DNA from: an uncultured Dorea sp.
GTDB taxonomy: Bacteria > Bacillota > Clostridia > Lachnospirales > Lachnospiraceae
Assembly: GCA_910589275.1 (NCBI GenBank)
Contig: CAJUTH010000007.1
Coordinates: 1-64,000 of the forward strand
Reading direction: 5' to 3'
Length of the DNA: 64,000 bases
Shown: positions 43,809 to 52,711 of the stretch, piece by piece
How positions within the stretch are numbered: position 1 is the first letter of the stretch
Layout: each line of letters starts with the position of its first letter
Position numbers and translations under genes: made by a program
The notes under the pieces: generated by a model
Seen by the model: only the letters and a program-made list of their open reading frames with translations
Told to the model about the DNA's origin: nothing
Database searches by the model: none

Positions 43809-43844
43809 GCCCGCAGTACGGATAAGCGCTGTGGGCTGTTTTTT
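43809..43844 (+). terminator. Terminator after glnS
   Basis: GCCCGCAG (43809-43816) pairs with CTGTGGGC (43829-43836), followed by TGTTTTTT. Confidence 0.85.
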
Positions 43845-43850
43845 AAGAAG

Positions 43851-45248
43851 ATGAATGAACTGACAATAAATTTAAAGCCAAAGGATAAAAGACCGTTATA
43901 TGAACAGATTTATCTTTATATCAAAGAAAATATTATATCTGGGAAGCTTGCTTACCGGGAAAAATTACCTTCCACAAGGCTTTTGGCAAAACATTTGGAG
44001 GTCAGTCGGAGCACGGTGGAGCTTGCTTATGAGCAGCTTCTGTCAGAAGGATATATTGAATCAGAGCCTTACCGGGGATTTTTTGTGGCGCAGGTAGAAG
44101 GGCTGTATCATTTGATTCATGAAAAAACTGCCAGCTTAGAGAAAAGAACCGAAGAGAAAGATCAATATCGGTTTGATTTTACACCGAACGGGGTGGATTT
44201 AAAGAGCTTTCCCTATAACGCATGGAGAAAGCTTTCTAAGGACATCCTGACGGATGATAAGGTAGAGCTGTTCCGCCTGGGAAATCCACAGGGCGAGGAG
44301 GGATTTCGTGAAGCAATCCGGAAGTATCTGTATCAGGCTAGAGGCGTGAACTGCAGTCCGGAACAGATCATCGTAGGGGCGGGCAGCGATTACCTTCTGA
44401 TGCTTTTGTGCTCCATATTAGGAAGAGAGCATGCGATTGCGTTAGAGAATCCTTCCTATAAGCAGGCATATCGTCTGTTTGTGAGCCAGTCCTACAGAGT
44501 TCTTCCCATTGAAATGGATGGATATGGGATGAAGGTTACCGCCCTCGAAGGCACAGAGGCGGACGTGGCGTATGTAACGCCCTCCCATCAGTATCCCACC
44601 GGGATTGTAATGCCTATGAAACGGCGGATGGAGCTGCTAAGATGGGCAAATGAAAAGGAGGGACGCTATATTATTGAGGATGATTATGACAGCGAATTTC
44701 GGTACAAGGGGAAGCCGATTCCGGCGCTTCAGGGTTATGACAGAGGCGGAAAGGTTATTTATCTGGGAACATTTTCTAAATCAATCGCCCCGGCTATCCG
44801 CATGAGCTATATGGTTTTGCCAAAGGGACTTACGGACGTATATCTGGATAAATGCGGGTTTATTAATTCAACCGTTTCGGTAGTCGATCAGATGATCGTA
44901 CGGCATTTTGTAGAAGACGGTTATTATGAAAGGCATTTGAACAAGACAAGATCCCTTTATAAGGGAAGACACGATCAGTTGATTAAGGGACTTGCGCCTC
45001 TTGCAGATGTGTGCAGGATTTCCGGCGAACATGCGGGCGTACATCTGCTTCTTACTTTCGGCGGGAAGGCAACGGAGGAAGATTTGATCAAAAGAGCTAA
45101 GAAAGCAGGAATCAGGGTGTACGGGCTGTCGGATTATATTATCGGAGAAAAAGATGAAAAGGCGACGGTACTGCTTGGGTATGCGAACTTGGCGGAGGAG
45201 GAAATAGAAGAAGCGGCGAAGATACTCTGCAGCGTGTGGAAGCCTTGA
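43851..45248 (+). CDS. MocR/PdxR-family regulator (GntR-aminotransferase fusion)
   Basis: 465 residues. The N-terminal GntR winged helix (YEQIYLYIKENIISGKL, LPSTRLLAKHLEVSRSTVELA) is joined to a class I aminotransferase-like domain with the PLP lysine in LGTFSKSIAPAIRMSY. Such regulators sense PLP or amino-acid derivatives, often controlling vitamin B6 or GABA genes. No such gene is adjacent, so the target is unknown. It starts 7 bases after the glnS terminator T-run. Confidence 0.92.
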   Translation: MNELTINLKPKDKRPLYEQIYLYIKENIISGKLAYREKLPSTRLLAKHLEVSRSTVELAYEQLLSEGYIESEPYRGFFVAQVEGLYHLIHEKTASLEKRTEEKDQYRFDFTPNGVDLKSFPYNAWRKLSKDILTDDKVELFRLGNPQGEEGFREAIRKYLYQARGVNCSPEQIIVGAGSDYLLMLLCSILGREHAIALENPSYKQAYRLFVSQSYRVLPIEMDGYGMKVTALEGTEADVAYVTPSHQYPTGIVMPMKRRMELLRWANEKEGRYIIEDDYDSEFRYKGKPIPALQGYDRGGKVIYLGTFSKSIAPAIRMSYMVLPKGLTDVYLDKCGFINSTVSVVDQMIVRHFVEDGYYERHLNKTRSLYKGRHDQLIKGLAPLADVCRISGEHAGVHLLLTFGGKATEEDLIKRAKKAGIRVYGLSDYIIGEKDEKATVLLGYANLAEEEIEEAAKILCSVWKP

Positions 45249-45280
45249 ATTGGGGAGTTTACCATGGTAAAATAATTCCG

Positions 45281-45329
45281 CCTGTGCGGTTGGGAGCTGT
45301 TTTTGGTACACGGTCCCCAATCGCATAGG
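45281..45329. terminator. Hairpin downstream of MocR gene
   Basis: CCTGTGCGGTTGGGA pairs (with two G-U/mismatch positions) to TCCCCAATCGCATAGG. The stem is not followed by a good T-run, so termination is uncertain. Confidence 0.4.
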
Positions 45330-45401
45330 TGAAAATGATTTGTAGATATATCCGTGTATCAGAATGATGATAGCTATAAAATGAAGGAGGTATTCATATT
45401 T

Positions 45402-46070
45402 ATGGACGTATTACATAAAATGACAAATGGGACGCTGTATTATTTAGATTGCACTTTTTTAGCGGATATACAGTTTAAGAGGGAAGGTCCGGATACAATT
45501 ATCCTCTTTATTTCCGGGGAAGCGCCGGAGGAATTTCCTGAGAAGTTTTTCCTGATGCCGGAAGGCAGGAAGTATGATTACAGAGCGTTCATTTTTACCT
45601 TGTCGGAAGAGTTTCATATTTGCCATGTGCCAGAGGAGGACAAAGAGTATTACACAGCCCGCGCGGTCACGAAGGATATTCCAGAGGAGAGGAAAAATTT
45701 CCGGGTGTATGCGACCATTCAGGCTTCTCTTCTGCTAGAGGGGCAGACAAAGGAAAAGTATGTGAGCATTAAAGATATCGGAACCGGAGGATTTCAATTT
45801 GTTTCAAAGGAGAAGTTTCAGCCGGGTACGATGGTATCTGCAATTATTCCCAGTTTAAAGGAACCGGTACATATTACTGCATGCATACAAAAACAGCGCC
45901 CTGTGCGCAGGGAGGGGCTCTATGGTTATGGATGCCAGTTTATAAATCTGCAGCCGAGAGCGGAAATGCTGATCCGCAATTATGTATTTCAGACTGAGGT
46001 GCTTCAGGCAAAGGCGAAGAAAGAAATTTGCGAAAGCTGCTGTGACGGAGTGAACAGTAATAGAAATTGA
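45402..46070 (+). CDS. PilZ-domain protein, probable c-di-GMP receptor
   Basis: 222 residues from the ATG at 45402, with AAGGAGG upstream. The N-terminal part resembles the YcgR-like beta-barrel. The PilZ domain starts near residue 105 with ERKNFRVYA (RxxxR-type motif, weakened) and SIKDIGTGGFQF (D/NxSxxG variant). It would bind cyclic di-GMP to control motility or envelope functions. The last ~11 codons (EICESCCDGVN...) are encoded by a half copy of the dispersed repeat (46027-46060), so the natural C-terminus has been replaced or extended. Confidence 0.75.
   Translation: MDVLHKMTNGTLYYLDCTFLADIQFKREGPDTIILFISGEAPEEFPEKFFLMPEGRKYDYRAFIFTLSEEFHICHVPEEDKEYYTARAVTKDIPEERKNFRVYATIQASLLLEGQTKEKYVSIKDIGTGGFQFVSKEKFQPGTMVSAIIPSLKEPVHITACIQKQRPVRREGLYGYGCQFINLQPRAEMLIRNYVFQTEVLQAKAKKEICESCCDGVNSNRN
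46027..46060 (+). repeat. Right half of the dispersed repeat inside a coding end
   Basis: TTTGCGAAAGCTGCTGTGAC and then GGAGTGAACAGTAA match 62238-62272 except for one substitution and a missing base. Confidence 0.75.
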
Positions 46071-46095
46071 GGAATATGCACCATAGGGACGTTAA

Positions 46096-46133
46096 AAAGG
46101 GAGACCTCTTCTTTGCGGAAGGGTCTCCTCTTA
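46096..46133. terminator. Bidirectional terminator
   Basis: GGAGACC / GGTCTCC stem with extra outer pairing, between the convergent PilZ and membrane-anchored protein genes. Confidence 0.75.
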
Positions 46134-46142
46134 AATATCGTA

Positions 46143-46460
46143 CTATTCAGCATTTTCTTCTGCATCTGCGGCTTTTGCTTTGTCAGCCTCGTTTTTATTT
46201 TCGTCTTTGGATGCGTCTTCCTTTTCCTCTGCTTCCTTTTCCGCAGTCTCCGGTTCTTCCGCTTTTGGGGCGGTGTTCAGAGATACATACTCTCGTTCTC
46301 CCGCCGGATTTAAATCATCATCCAGATCAAAGTCATCATCAAATTCATCTAAAAAGTCATCGTCGCTATGCTCAGATTTGTTAAGATAATATATTACGCC
46401 TGCTGCAGCAGCTCCTCCAACTGCGGCTAATCCTAATAAACGTTTGAATGTTTTTGACAT
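46143..46460 (-). CDS. Small membrane-anchored acidic protein
   Basis: 105 residues. A basic start and one hydrophobic segment (LLGLAAVGGAAAAGVIYYL, about 8-26) are followed by a strongly acidic, low-complexity tail (D-rich 33-50, then K/E/A-rich). The start has a good ribosome-binding site (AGGAG) on the minus strand. No family can be named. Similar small anchored acidic proteins are common in Lachnospiraceae. Confidence 0.7.
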   Translation of the reverse strand: MSKTFKRLLGLAAVGGAAAAGVIYYLNKSEHSDDDFLDEFDDDFDLDDDLNPAGEREYVSLNTAPKAEEPETAEKEAEEKEDASKDENKNEADKAKAADAEENAE

Positions 46461-46598
46461 GTGTCTAACTCCTTTCTTCGGTTTCGCATATAGATAAATC
46501 TATTGTAATACCTTTTTGAGAAAAAAGAAAGGGGAAGGATATAAAAATTTAGTGAACTGTGTGAACACCATAGTTATGCAATCATTTCAAAAGGCTTC

Positions 46599-46627
46599 TT
46601 GAGATGGAAGATGAAGTGTGATAAACT
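46599..46627 (+). promoter_or_regulatory. cls: SigA-type promoter of cls
   Basis: TTGAGA (46599-46604), 17-bp spacer, TAAACT (46622-46627). Confidence 0.55.
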
Positions 46628-46675
46628 TATCATTATGAAAATATGCGGTATGTATTCAAGTGAGGAGAGACATCT

Positions 46676-48235
46676 ATGGGGCATAAGAGATTGAAAAAGG
46701 CTAAGGGAGGGCTTTTTCGGATAATATTCAGCCGTACCGGTTTGATTTTACTGATGATATTGCTGCAGCTTGCAATTGTAGCTGTATCGACAAGTATGCT
46801 CAGGCAATATACGATTTATATTAATATGGCGTTTACTCTAGTGGGTATCTGTGTTTTGATCTATATTATCAATGCAGAGGATAACCCGGCTTTTAAGATG
46901 ACATGGATTTTGTGTATCATGGCTTTTCCGGCGGTGGGGACGCTGTTCTATATTTATGTAGAACTTCAAGTAGGGACCCGGTGGGTAGGGGAGAAGCTGG
47001 AGACCTTAAAGCTGGAGGAAAGTCCTTACATGCTACAGGAGGAAGAGATTGTTGAAGAGATTAGGGACAGTAAGCCGGCTATGGCGAATCTTGCTTATTA
47101 TCTGTCGAATCAACTTAGATTTCCCGCCTATCGGAATACAGAAGTGACGTATTTTCCCTTGGGAGAAGATAAATTCCGAGCGCTTACAAAAGAGCTTGAA
47201 AAAGCCAGAGAGTATATCTTTATGGAGTATTTTATTGTCGCGGAAGGTCATATGTGGAATACGATTCTAGAGATCCTCAGGAGAAAGGCAGCCGAAGGCG
47301 TTGAGGTCCGTTTTATGTATGACGGAACCTGCGCCATTACAAATTTTCCCTATAACTACTATAAGAAAATAAGGAAGATGGGGATTCAGTGTAAGATGTC
47401 GAATCCGATTGTCCCTTTTCTCTCTACGGTACAGAACAACAGAGATCATCGGAAAATCTGTGTGATTGACGGCAGGACTGCGTTTACCGGCGGAATCAAT
47501 CTGGCGGATGAATATATTAATGAGCTGGAGCGATTCGGCCACTGGAAGGATACGGCGGTTATGCTGAAAGGCGACGCGGTACAGAGCTTCACAATGCTGT
47601 TTCTGCAGATGTGGAATCTTGATGAGAAAGAGACAGAGAATTATGAGAAGTATCTGACCATTAAGAGAGCCTGGACTACTAGATGGACAGGTTATGTGAT
47701 TCCTTATGGAGATCATCCTTACGATAATGAAGATGTAGGAGAGGAAGTTTATTTTCATATCTTGAACCATGCGAAGAAGTATGTGCACATTATGACGCCT
47801 TATCTGATTTTGGACAGTGAGATGATTACGACGCTTACTAGAGCGGCTAAGAGCGGAATCGAGGTTATTATTATCATGCCGCATATTCCGGATAAATGGT
47901 ATGCGTTTGCGGTTGCGCAGACATTTTACAAGGAACTGATTCAGGCGGGTGTACAGATTTATGAATATACTCCGGGGTTTGTCCATGCTAAGGTGTTTGT
48001 ATCGGACGATGATACGGCGACGGTAGGAACGATTAATCTGGACTACCGGAGTCTATATCTGCATTTTGAGTGCGGCGTACTGATTTATAATAATCCGGTA
48101 GTCGGCAGCATTGAAGTAGATTTTCAAAATACCTTGGCGCGCAGCCATAAGGTCAGTCTGACGGAAGTTCAGAACCGTCCGCTTAAAGCGAAAGTCGTGG
48201 GACAGGTTCTGCGGTTATTTGCACCGCTCATGTGA
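46676..48235 (+). CDS. cls: Cardiolipin synthase
   Basis: 519 residues. Two N-terminal membrane segments and the PLD-N motif come first. Two phospholipase-D active sites follow: HRKICVIDGRTAFTGGINL, and HAKVFVSDDDTATVGTINLD. It joins two phosphatidylglycerol molecules (or PG and another phospholipid) to make cardiolipin at the membrane. It stands alone with its own promoter. Confidence 0.95.
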   Translation: MGHKRLKKAKGGLFRIIFSRTGLILLMILLQLAIVAVSTSMLRQYTIYINMAFTLVGICVLIYIINAEDNPAFKMTWILCIMAFPAVGTLFYIYVELQVGTRWVGEKLETLKLEESPYMLQEEEIVEEIRDSKPAMANLAYYLSNQLRFPAYRNTEVTYFPLGEDKFRALTKELEKAREYIFMEYFIVAEGHMWNTILEILRRKAAEGVEVRFMYDGTCAITNFPYNYYKKIRKMGIQCKMSNPIVPFLSTVQNNRDHRKICVIDGRTAFTGGINLADEYINELERFGHWKDTAVMLKGDAVQSFTMLFLQMWNLDEKETENYEKYLTIKRAWTTRWTGYVIPYGDHPYDNEDVGEEVYFHILNHAKKYVHIMTPYLILDSEMITTLTRAAKSGIEVIIIMPHIPDKWYAFAVAQTFYKELIQAGVQIYEYTPGFVHAKVFVSDDDTATVGTINLDYRSLYLHFECGVLIYNNPVVGSIEVDFQNTLARSHKVSLTEVQNRPLKAKVVGQVLRLFAPLM

Positions 48236-48243
48236 AATAATAA

Positions 48244-48272
48244 TGTACAAGAACAGCGAATTATAGTATAAT
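48244..48272 (+). promoter_or_regulatory. purA: Candidate promoter of purA
   Basis: TGTACA (4 of 6 matches), 17-bp spacer, TATAAT (48267-48272). The transcript would start before the 32-bp repeat array, placing the array in the leader. Confidence 0.5.
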
Positions 48273-48300
48273 ACAAAATTGGGGACGAAAGGTTTTTTAA

Positions 48301-48411
48301 CAATAAAGCATATTTATTGAAAAGCTAATGTTCAATAAGGCATACTTATTGAACTACTAATGTTCAATAAGGCATACTTATTGAACTACTAATGTTCAAT
48401 AAGGTATTGCG
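48301..48411 (+). repeat. Tandem 32-bp palindromic repeat array, left
   Basis: Two identical 32-bp units (48329-48360, 48361-48392) plus a diverged unit before and a partial unit after. Each unit contains TTCAATAAG...CTTATTGAA, an inverted repeat, followed by CTACTAATG. The array ends 23 bases before the purA start. Confidence 0.9.
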
Positions 48412-48434
48412 TATAACACACAGGAGGAATTGTT

Positions 48435-49715
48435 ATGGTAAAAGCAGTAGTCGGCGCAAACTGGGGAGATGAAGGGAAAGGCAAGATAACGGACATGCTT
48501 GGAGAGCAGGCCGATATTATTGTTCGTTTTCAAGGAGGTGCCAATGCGGGACACACGATAATCAATAATTATGGCAAGTTTGCACTCCACACGCTGCCAT
48601 CAGGCGTATTTTATGATCATACGACCAGTATTATTGGAAATGGCGTTGCTTTGGATATACCGATTTTATTTAAGGAGATTCAGTCGATTATTGACAGAGG
48701 CGTGCCAATGCCTAAGATTCTAGTGTCTGACCGTGCGCAGATGGTAATGTCTTACCATAAGAATTTCGATGCATACGAGGAGGAGCGTTTGGGGGGCAAA
48801 TCTTTTGGTTCAACAAAATCGGGGATCGCGCCATTTTATTCTGACAAGTATGCGAAAGTAGGCTTTCAGGTAAGCGAGTTGTTTGACGATGAGCTTCTGA
48901 AGGAAAAGGTAGTGCGTGTGGCAGAACAGAAGAATGTACTCCTGAAGCATTTGTACCACAAACCGGAAATTGATCCGGATGAGTTGTACAAGGAATTGCA
49001 GGAATATAAAAGGATGGTAGAGCCATATGTGTGTGATGTGTCTCTGTACCTTTACAACGCATTAAAGGAAGGTAAAGAGATTCTTTTGGAGGGACAGCTT
49101 GGTTCCTTAAAAGACCCGGATCATGGCATCTATCCGATGGTGACGTCTTCTTCTACGCTGGCGGCTTATGGAGCGATCGGCGCGGGGATTCCTCCGTATG
49201 AGATCAAGAAGATTATTACGGTATGCAAGGCTTATTCCAGCGCAGTAGGCGCGGGGGCTTTTGTCAGTGAGATTTTTGGAGACGAGGCGGATGAGCTGAG
49301 ACGCCGCGGCGGAGACGGCGGAGAATTTGGCGCTACAACAGGCCGGCCAAGGCGTATGGGATGGTTTGACTGTGTGGCATCTAAATATGGCTGCAGGATG
49401 CAGGGCGCAACAGATGTGGCTTTTACGGTGTTAGACGTACTGGGATATTTGGATGAGATTCCGGTATGCGTAGGTTATGAGATCGATGGGGAAGTGACGA
49501 CAGAATTTCCGACTACTCATCTGCTGGAGAAGGCAAAACCGGTGTATGAGACGCTTCCAGGCTGGAAATGTGATATTTCCGGAATTCGAGATTATGAAAA
49601 GCTTCCGAAGAATTGCCGCAGATATATTGAGTTCGTAGAAGAGCATATCGGATATCCGATCACGATGGTATCTAACGGACCGGGACGCGATGATATTATT
49701 TACCGTCAGTCGTAA
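48435..49715 (+). CDS. purA: Adenylosuccinate synthase
   Basis: 426 residues. It makes adenylosuccinate from IMP, aspartate and GTP. The signatures are WGDEGKGKITD (GTP loop) and FQGGANAGHTI near the N-terminus, GTTGRPRRMGWFD-like (here ATTGRPRRMGWFD) and GFEMP-region equivalents. Length is standard. The leader contains the 32-bp repeat array. Confidence 0.97.
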   Translation: MVKAVVGANWGDEGKGKITDMLGEQADIIVRFQGGANAGHTIINNYGKFALHTLPSGVFYDHTTSIIGNGVALDIPILFKEIQSIIDRGVPMPKILVSDRAQMVMSYHKNFDAYEEERLGGKSFGSTKSGIAPFYSDKYAKVGFQVSELFDDELLKEKVVRVAEQKNVLLKHLYHKPEIDPDELYKELQEYKRMVEPYVCDVSLYLYNALKEGKEILLEGQLGSLKDPDHGIYPMVTSSSTLAAYGAIGAGIPPYEIKKIITVCKAYSSAVGAGAFVSEIFGDEADELRRRGGDGGEFGATTGRPRRMGWFDCVASKYGCRMQGATDVAFTVLDVLGYLDEIPVCVGYEIDGEVTTEFPTTHLLEKAKPVYETLPGWKCDISGIRDYEKLPKNCRRYIEFVEEHIGYPITMVSNGPGRDDIIYRQS

Positions 49716-49816
49716 TAAGACGGGAAGAATGAAAAAATTGTAGGATTGTGCATAATAATTATGGCATTGCAGATACTATGTCTGTGAAATATATTTTTTG
49801 AAGGAGGTATCTTGCA

Positions 49817-50131
49817 ATGCCGGAATTAAGATGTACAGTACAGACCTGCGCTCATAATAAAGAATTTTATTGTGATCTGGATAAGATTCAGGTTGGAGGC
49901 GACAGGGCAAAGCGTGCGGCCGAGACCTGCTGCGACAGTTTTGTAGAGCGGAAGGGTGATTCCTATAGTAATGTTGCGGGAGAAGCTTCCCCGACCAGCA
50001 AGATTGACTGTGAAGCTGTGGACTGCATGTATAATGACGAATGCCAGTGCCATGCTGGCAAGATCAGCGTAGAGGGAAGCAATGCTTGTAAGTGCAAGGA
50101 AACAGAATGCGCGACCTTTACATGCTGTTAG
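49817..50131 (+). CDS. DUF1540 protein with two cysteine-rich repeats
   Basis: 104 residues with twelve cysteines arranged in two similar halves: CTVQTCAHNKEFYC...CC and CEAVDCMYNDECQC...CC. This is the DUF1540 layout, probably binding a metal (zinc) or forming disulfides. The ATG has AAGGAGG. Small DUF1540 proteins are common in clostridia, and their function is unknown. Confidence 0.88.
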   Translation: MPELRCTVQTCAHNKEFYCDLDKIQVGGDRAKRAAETCCDSFVERKGDSYSNVAGEASPTSKIDCEAVDCMYNDECQCHAGKISVEGSNACKCKETECATFTCC

Positions 50132-50167
50132 AAGGAAGGTATGGAGATAAGGATGCGGCAAATGGGT

Positions 50168-50196
50168 TTGCTGTATCCTTATTTTTATGCTATACT
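50168..50196 (+). promoter_or_regulatory. SigA-type promoter of the AI-2E-family gene
   Basis: TTGCTG (50168-50173), 17-bp spacer, TATACT (50191-50196). Confidence 0.7.
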
Positions 50197-50238
50197 AGGC
50201 GATAGTAAAATCGATGAATCTAGCGGGAGTGTTCAAAT

Positions 50239-51624
50239 ATGGAAGAAGAAAAAAGGAAAAATAAAGATAAGGCGGCCGAGACTCCGGAAGGATATTACAG
50301 TAACCGGCCAAAGCTTGGGAACCAGAGTCCTTCCAGATTTCGAAGGGAGCTCGGCAAGTGTATGACCTATCTTGTTGTGGTTGCATCAGGAATTTTGTTT
50401 TATTTTGCATTGCTGCGGCTTACGGATATTTCCGGCATTTTTGCAAAGGCAGTCGATGTGCTGAAACCGTTCCTATACGGCTCATTGATCGCGTTCCTGC
50501 TGAATCCTATTGTAAAGCAGATGGATGCAATACTGATTCCTGTGCTGGAGAAACATACGAAGAGCAGAGAGAAGGCGGAGAAGCTGTCTAGAACGGCAGG
50601 CATTGGGCTGGCGATCATTATTCTGGGCGCGGTGATTGCAGGCTTGTTTAATATGCTGATACCGGAGCTGTACCAAAGCATCAGGAGTTTGGTGTTCACA
50701 CTTCCAAGACAGATCAATGAATTAATGGATGGTCTGAATGAAATTGTGAAGACGGATTCTAATATCGGAGTTATGGTTCGGACCTTTGTAGAGCAGACGA
50801 CAGATACGTTCCAGAATTGGCTGAGAAATAATTTCTTCCGTCAGGCTAACGATATTATGACGTTACTGACAACGGGTGTGATCGACTTTGTCGGCGAGAT
50901 TGTAAATGCTCTGATCGGCATCATTGTATCGGTTTACATACTATACAGCAAGGAAATGTTTGGAAAGCAGGGAAAGAAGCTTACATATGCCCTTTTTAAC
51001 TCTCGTCATGCTAATATTGTGCTGCATGTTACTCAGAAAGCGAATGAGATATTCGGCGGGTTTCTAGTTGGAAAAATTATAGATTCTGCAATTATCGGGG
51101 TTCTGTGTTTCTTGGGACTGACTGTACTGAATATGCCCTATACCCTTCTGGTCAGCGTGATTGTAGGCGTAACGAATGTGATTCCGTTTTTTGGCCCGTA
51201 CATTGGCGCGATTCCAAGCGCTATATTGATCATATTAGACGACCCGATGAAGGGATTGTATTTTCTAATTTTTATTCTTGTATTACAGCAGCTTGACGGC
51301 AATTTTATCGGACCAAAGATTTTGGGGAGTTCCACAGGATTGTCTTCTTTCTGGGTCATATTTGCGATTCTTCTGGGCGGAGGAATGTTTGGATTTGTGG
51401 GAATGCTTTTGGGGGTTCCTACGTTTGCGGTTGTTTATTATATCATCCAGATGTTGATCAACGGCAGGCTTCATGCCAAAAATCTGCCGGAAGCTACAGA
51501 ATTTTACGATGAGTTCAGTTTTGTAGACGACACTGGTAAATATGTAATTTCAAAAGAAACGCTGGAGAAGAAACAGAGACAGGCAGAAGAGGAAAAGGAG
51601 GAAGATGAAAATCCTGTATCCTAA
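50239..51624 (+). CDS. AI-2E family transporter
   Basis: 461 residues with about eight membrane segments and the family pattern: ISGIFAKAVDVLKPFLYGSLIAFLLNPIV (written in two parts here), a long amphipathic middle region, then GVTNVIPFFGPYIGAIPSA and LDGNFIGPKILG. Members export autoinducer-2 or act as Na+/H+ antiporters; which applies is unknown. The C-terminal tail is highly charged. The 3' array of 32-bp repeats begins at the stop. Confidence 0.88.
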   Translation: MEEEKRKNKDKAAETPEGYYSNRPKLGNQSPSRFRRELGKCMTYLVVVASGILFYFALLRLTDISGIFAKAVDVLKPFLYGSLIAFLLNPIVKQMDAILIPVLEKHTKSREKAEKLSRTAGIGLAIIILGAVIAGLFNMLIPELYQSIRSLVFTLPRQINELMDGLNEIVKTDSNIGVMVRTFVEQTTDTFQNWLRNNFFRQANDIMTLLTTGVIDFVGEIVNALIGIIVSVYILYSKEMFGKQGKKLTYALFNSRHANIVLHVTQKANEIFGGFLVGKIIDSAIIGVLCFLGLTVLNMPYTLLVSVIVGVTNVIPFFGPYIGAIPSAILIILDDPMKGLYFLIFILVLQQLDGNFIGPKILGSSTGLSSFWVIFAILLGGGMFGFVGMLLGVPTFAVVYYIIQMLINGRLHAKNLPEATEFYDEFSFVDDTGKYVISKETLEKKQRQAEEEKEEDENPVS

Positions 51625-51715
51625 TTGAACGTTAGCAGTTCAATAAGTATGCCTTATTGAACATTAGCAGTTCAATAAGTGTACCTAATTGAACATTAGT
51701 AGTTCAATAAGTATG
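51622..51715 (-). repeat. Tandem 32-bp palindromic repeat array, right (inverted)
   Basis: Units at 51632-51663 and 51664-51695 and a partial at 51696-51715 are the reverse complement of the array at 48301-48411, with a few substitutions. The array lies between the AI-2E gene stop and metA. Confidence 0.88.
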
Positions 51716-51749
51716 AAATAAGAAAATAATAGAAAGAAGGATATGAATT

Positions 51750-52670
51750 ATGCCGATTCGAGTACAGAATAACTTACCAGTCAAAGAAATACTGGAACAT
51801 GAAAATATATTTGTGATGGATGAACACCGGGCGATGCATCAGGATATCCGTCCGATTCAGATCGGGCTTTTGAATCTGATGCCTTTAAAGGAGGACACAG
51901 AGCTTCAGATACTCCGTTCCTTATCCAATACGCCGCTGCAGATAGACGTGACCTTTGTAAATGTGTCCAGCCATGTGGCCAAGAACACGTCTACCAGCCA
52001 TATTAACCAGTTCTACCAGCCGTTTTCCGAGATTCAGGAGCGCAAGTTCGACGGTTTTATTATCACAGGGGCTCCGGTGGAGCAGATGCCTTTTGAAGAG
52101 GTGGATTACTGGGAGGAGCTAAAGGAGATCATGGAATGGACAAAGACCAATGTAACCTCTACCCTTCATTTGTGCTGGGGAGCGCAGGCAGCGCTTTACT
52201 ACCATTATGGAATCAATAAGGTGCAGATGCCGCATAAACTCTTTGGGGTATTCCAGCATCGGGTATTGAATCGCAAGATTCCGCTGGTGAGAGGATTTGA
52301 CGATGTGTTTTTGGCGCCTCATTCAAGGCATACCGACGTGCCGATCGAGAAGCTGAGAAAGGATGAGAGGATCACCATTCTGGCAGAATCAGAGGAAGTG
52401 GGTCTGTTTCTGGCGATGGCAGATGGAGGACGGCAGATATTTGTCATGGGACATCCGGAATATGACAGGGTGACGCTGGACGGAGAGTACAAAAGGGATC
52501 TAGGGAAGGGTCTTGAGATCGATCTTCCAAAGAATTATTATCCGGAGGACGATCCGGCGAACAAGCCGCTTCTGACTTGGAGGGCGACGGCAAATAATCT
52601 TTATACGAACTGGGTTAATTATTATGTGTACCAGGTGACTCCTTATGCGCTGTACGGGACTCCGTTTTAA
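51750..52670 (+). CDS. metAA: Homoserine O-acetyltransferase (MetA type)
   Basis: 306 residues. It acylates homoserine for methionine synthesis. The catalytic cysteine is C142 in LHLCWGAQAAL, and GHPEYDR carries the conserved histidine. Residue 111 is glutamate (GAPVEQMPFE), the residue tied to acetyl-CoA use in Bacillus and other MetA enzymes, whereas E. coli has glycine and uses succinyl-CoA. The acetyltransferase activity is therefore favoured. It is a single gene after the repeat array, and no S-box is seen. Confidence 0.92.
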   Translation: MPIRVQNNLPVKEILEHENIFVMDEHRAMHQDIRPIQIGLLNLMPLKEDTELQILRSLSNTPLQIDVTFVNVSSHVAKNTSTSHINQFYQPFSEIQERKFDGFIITGAPVEQMPFEEVDYWEELKEIMEWTKTNVTSTLHLCWGAQAALYYHYGINKVQMPHKLFGVFQHRVLNRKIPLVRGFDDVFLAPHSRHTDVPIEKLRKDERITILAESEEVGLFLAMADGGRQIFVMGHPEYDRVTLDGEYKRDLGKGLEIDLPKNYYPEDDPANKPLLTWRATANNLYTNWVNYYVYQVTPYALYGTPF

Positions 52671-52711
52671 GCCAGTGTTTTCTGATTTGGATTTATGGTG
52701 GGGTGTTACAA

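Noticed and set aside
47267..47986. Long antisense open frame opposite cls
   Set aside because: Shadow of a well-supported cardiolipin synthase gene.
48301..48411. CRISPR array
   Set aside because: Units are directly tandem without spacers, and no cas genes are present.
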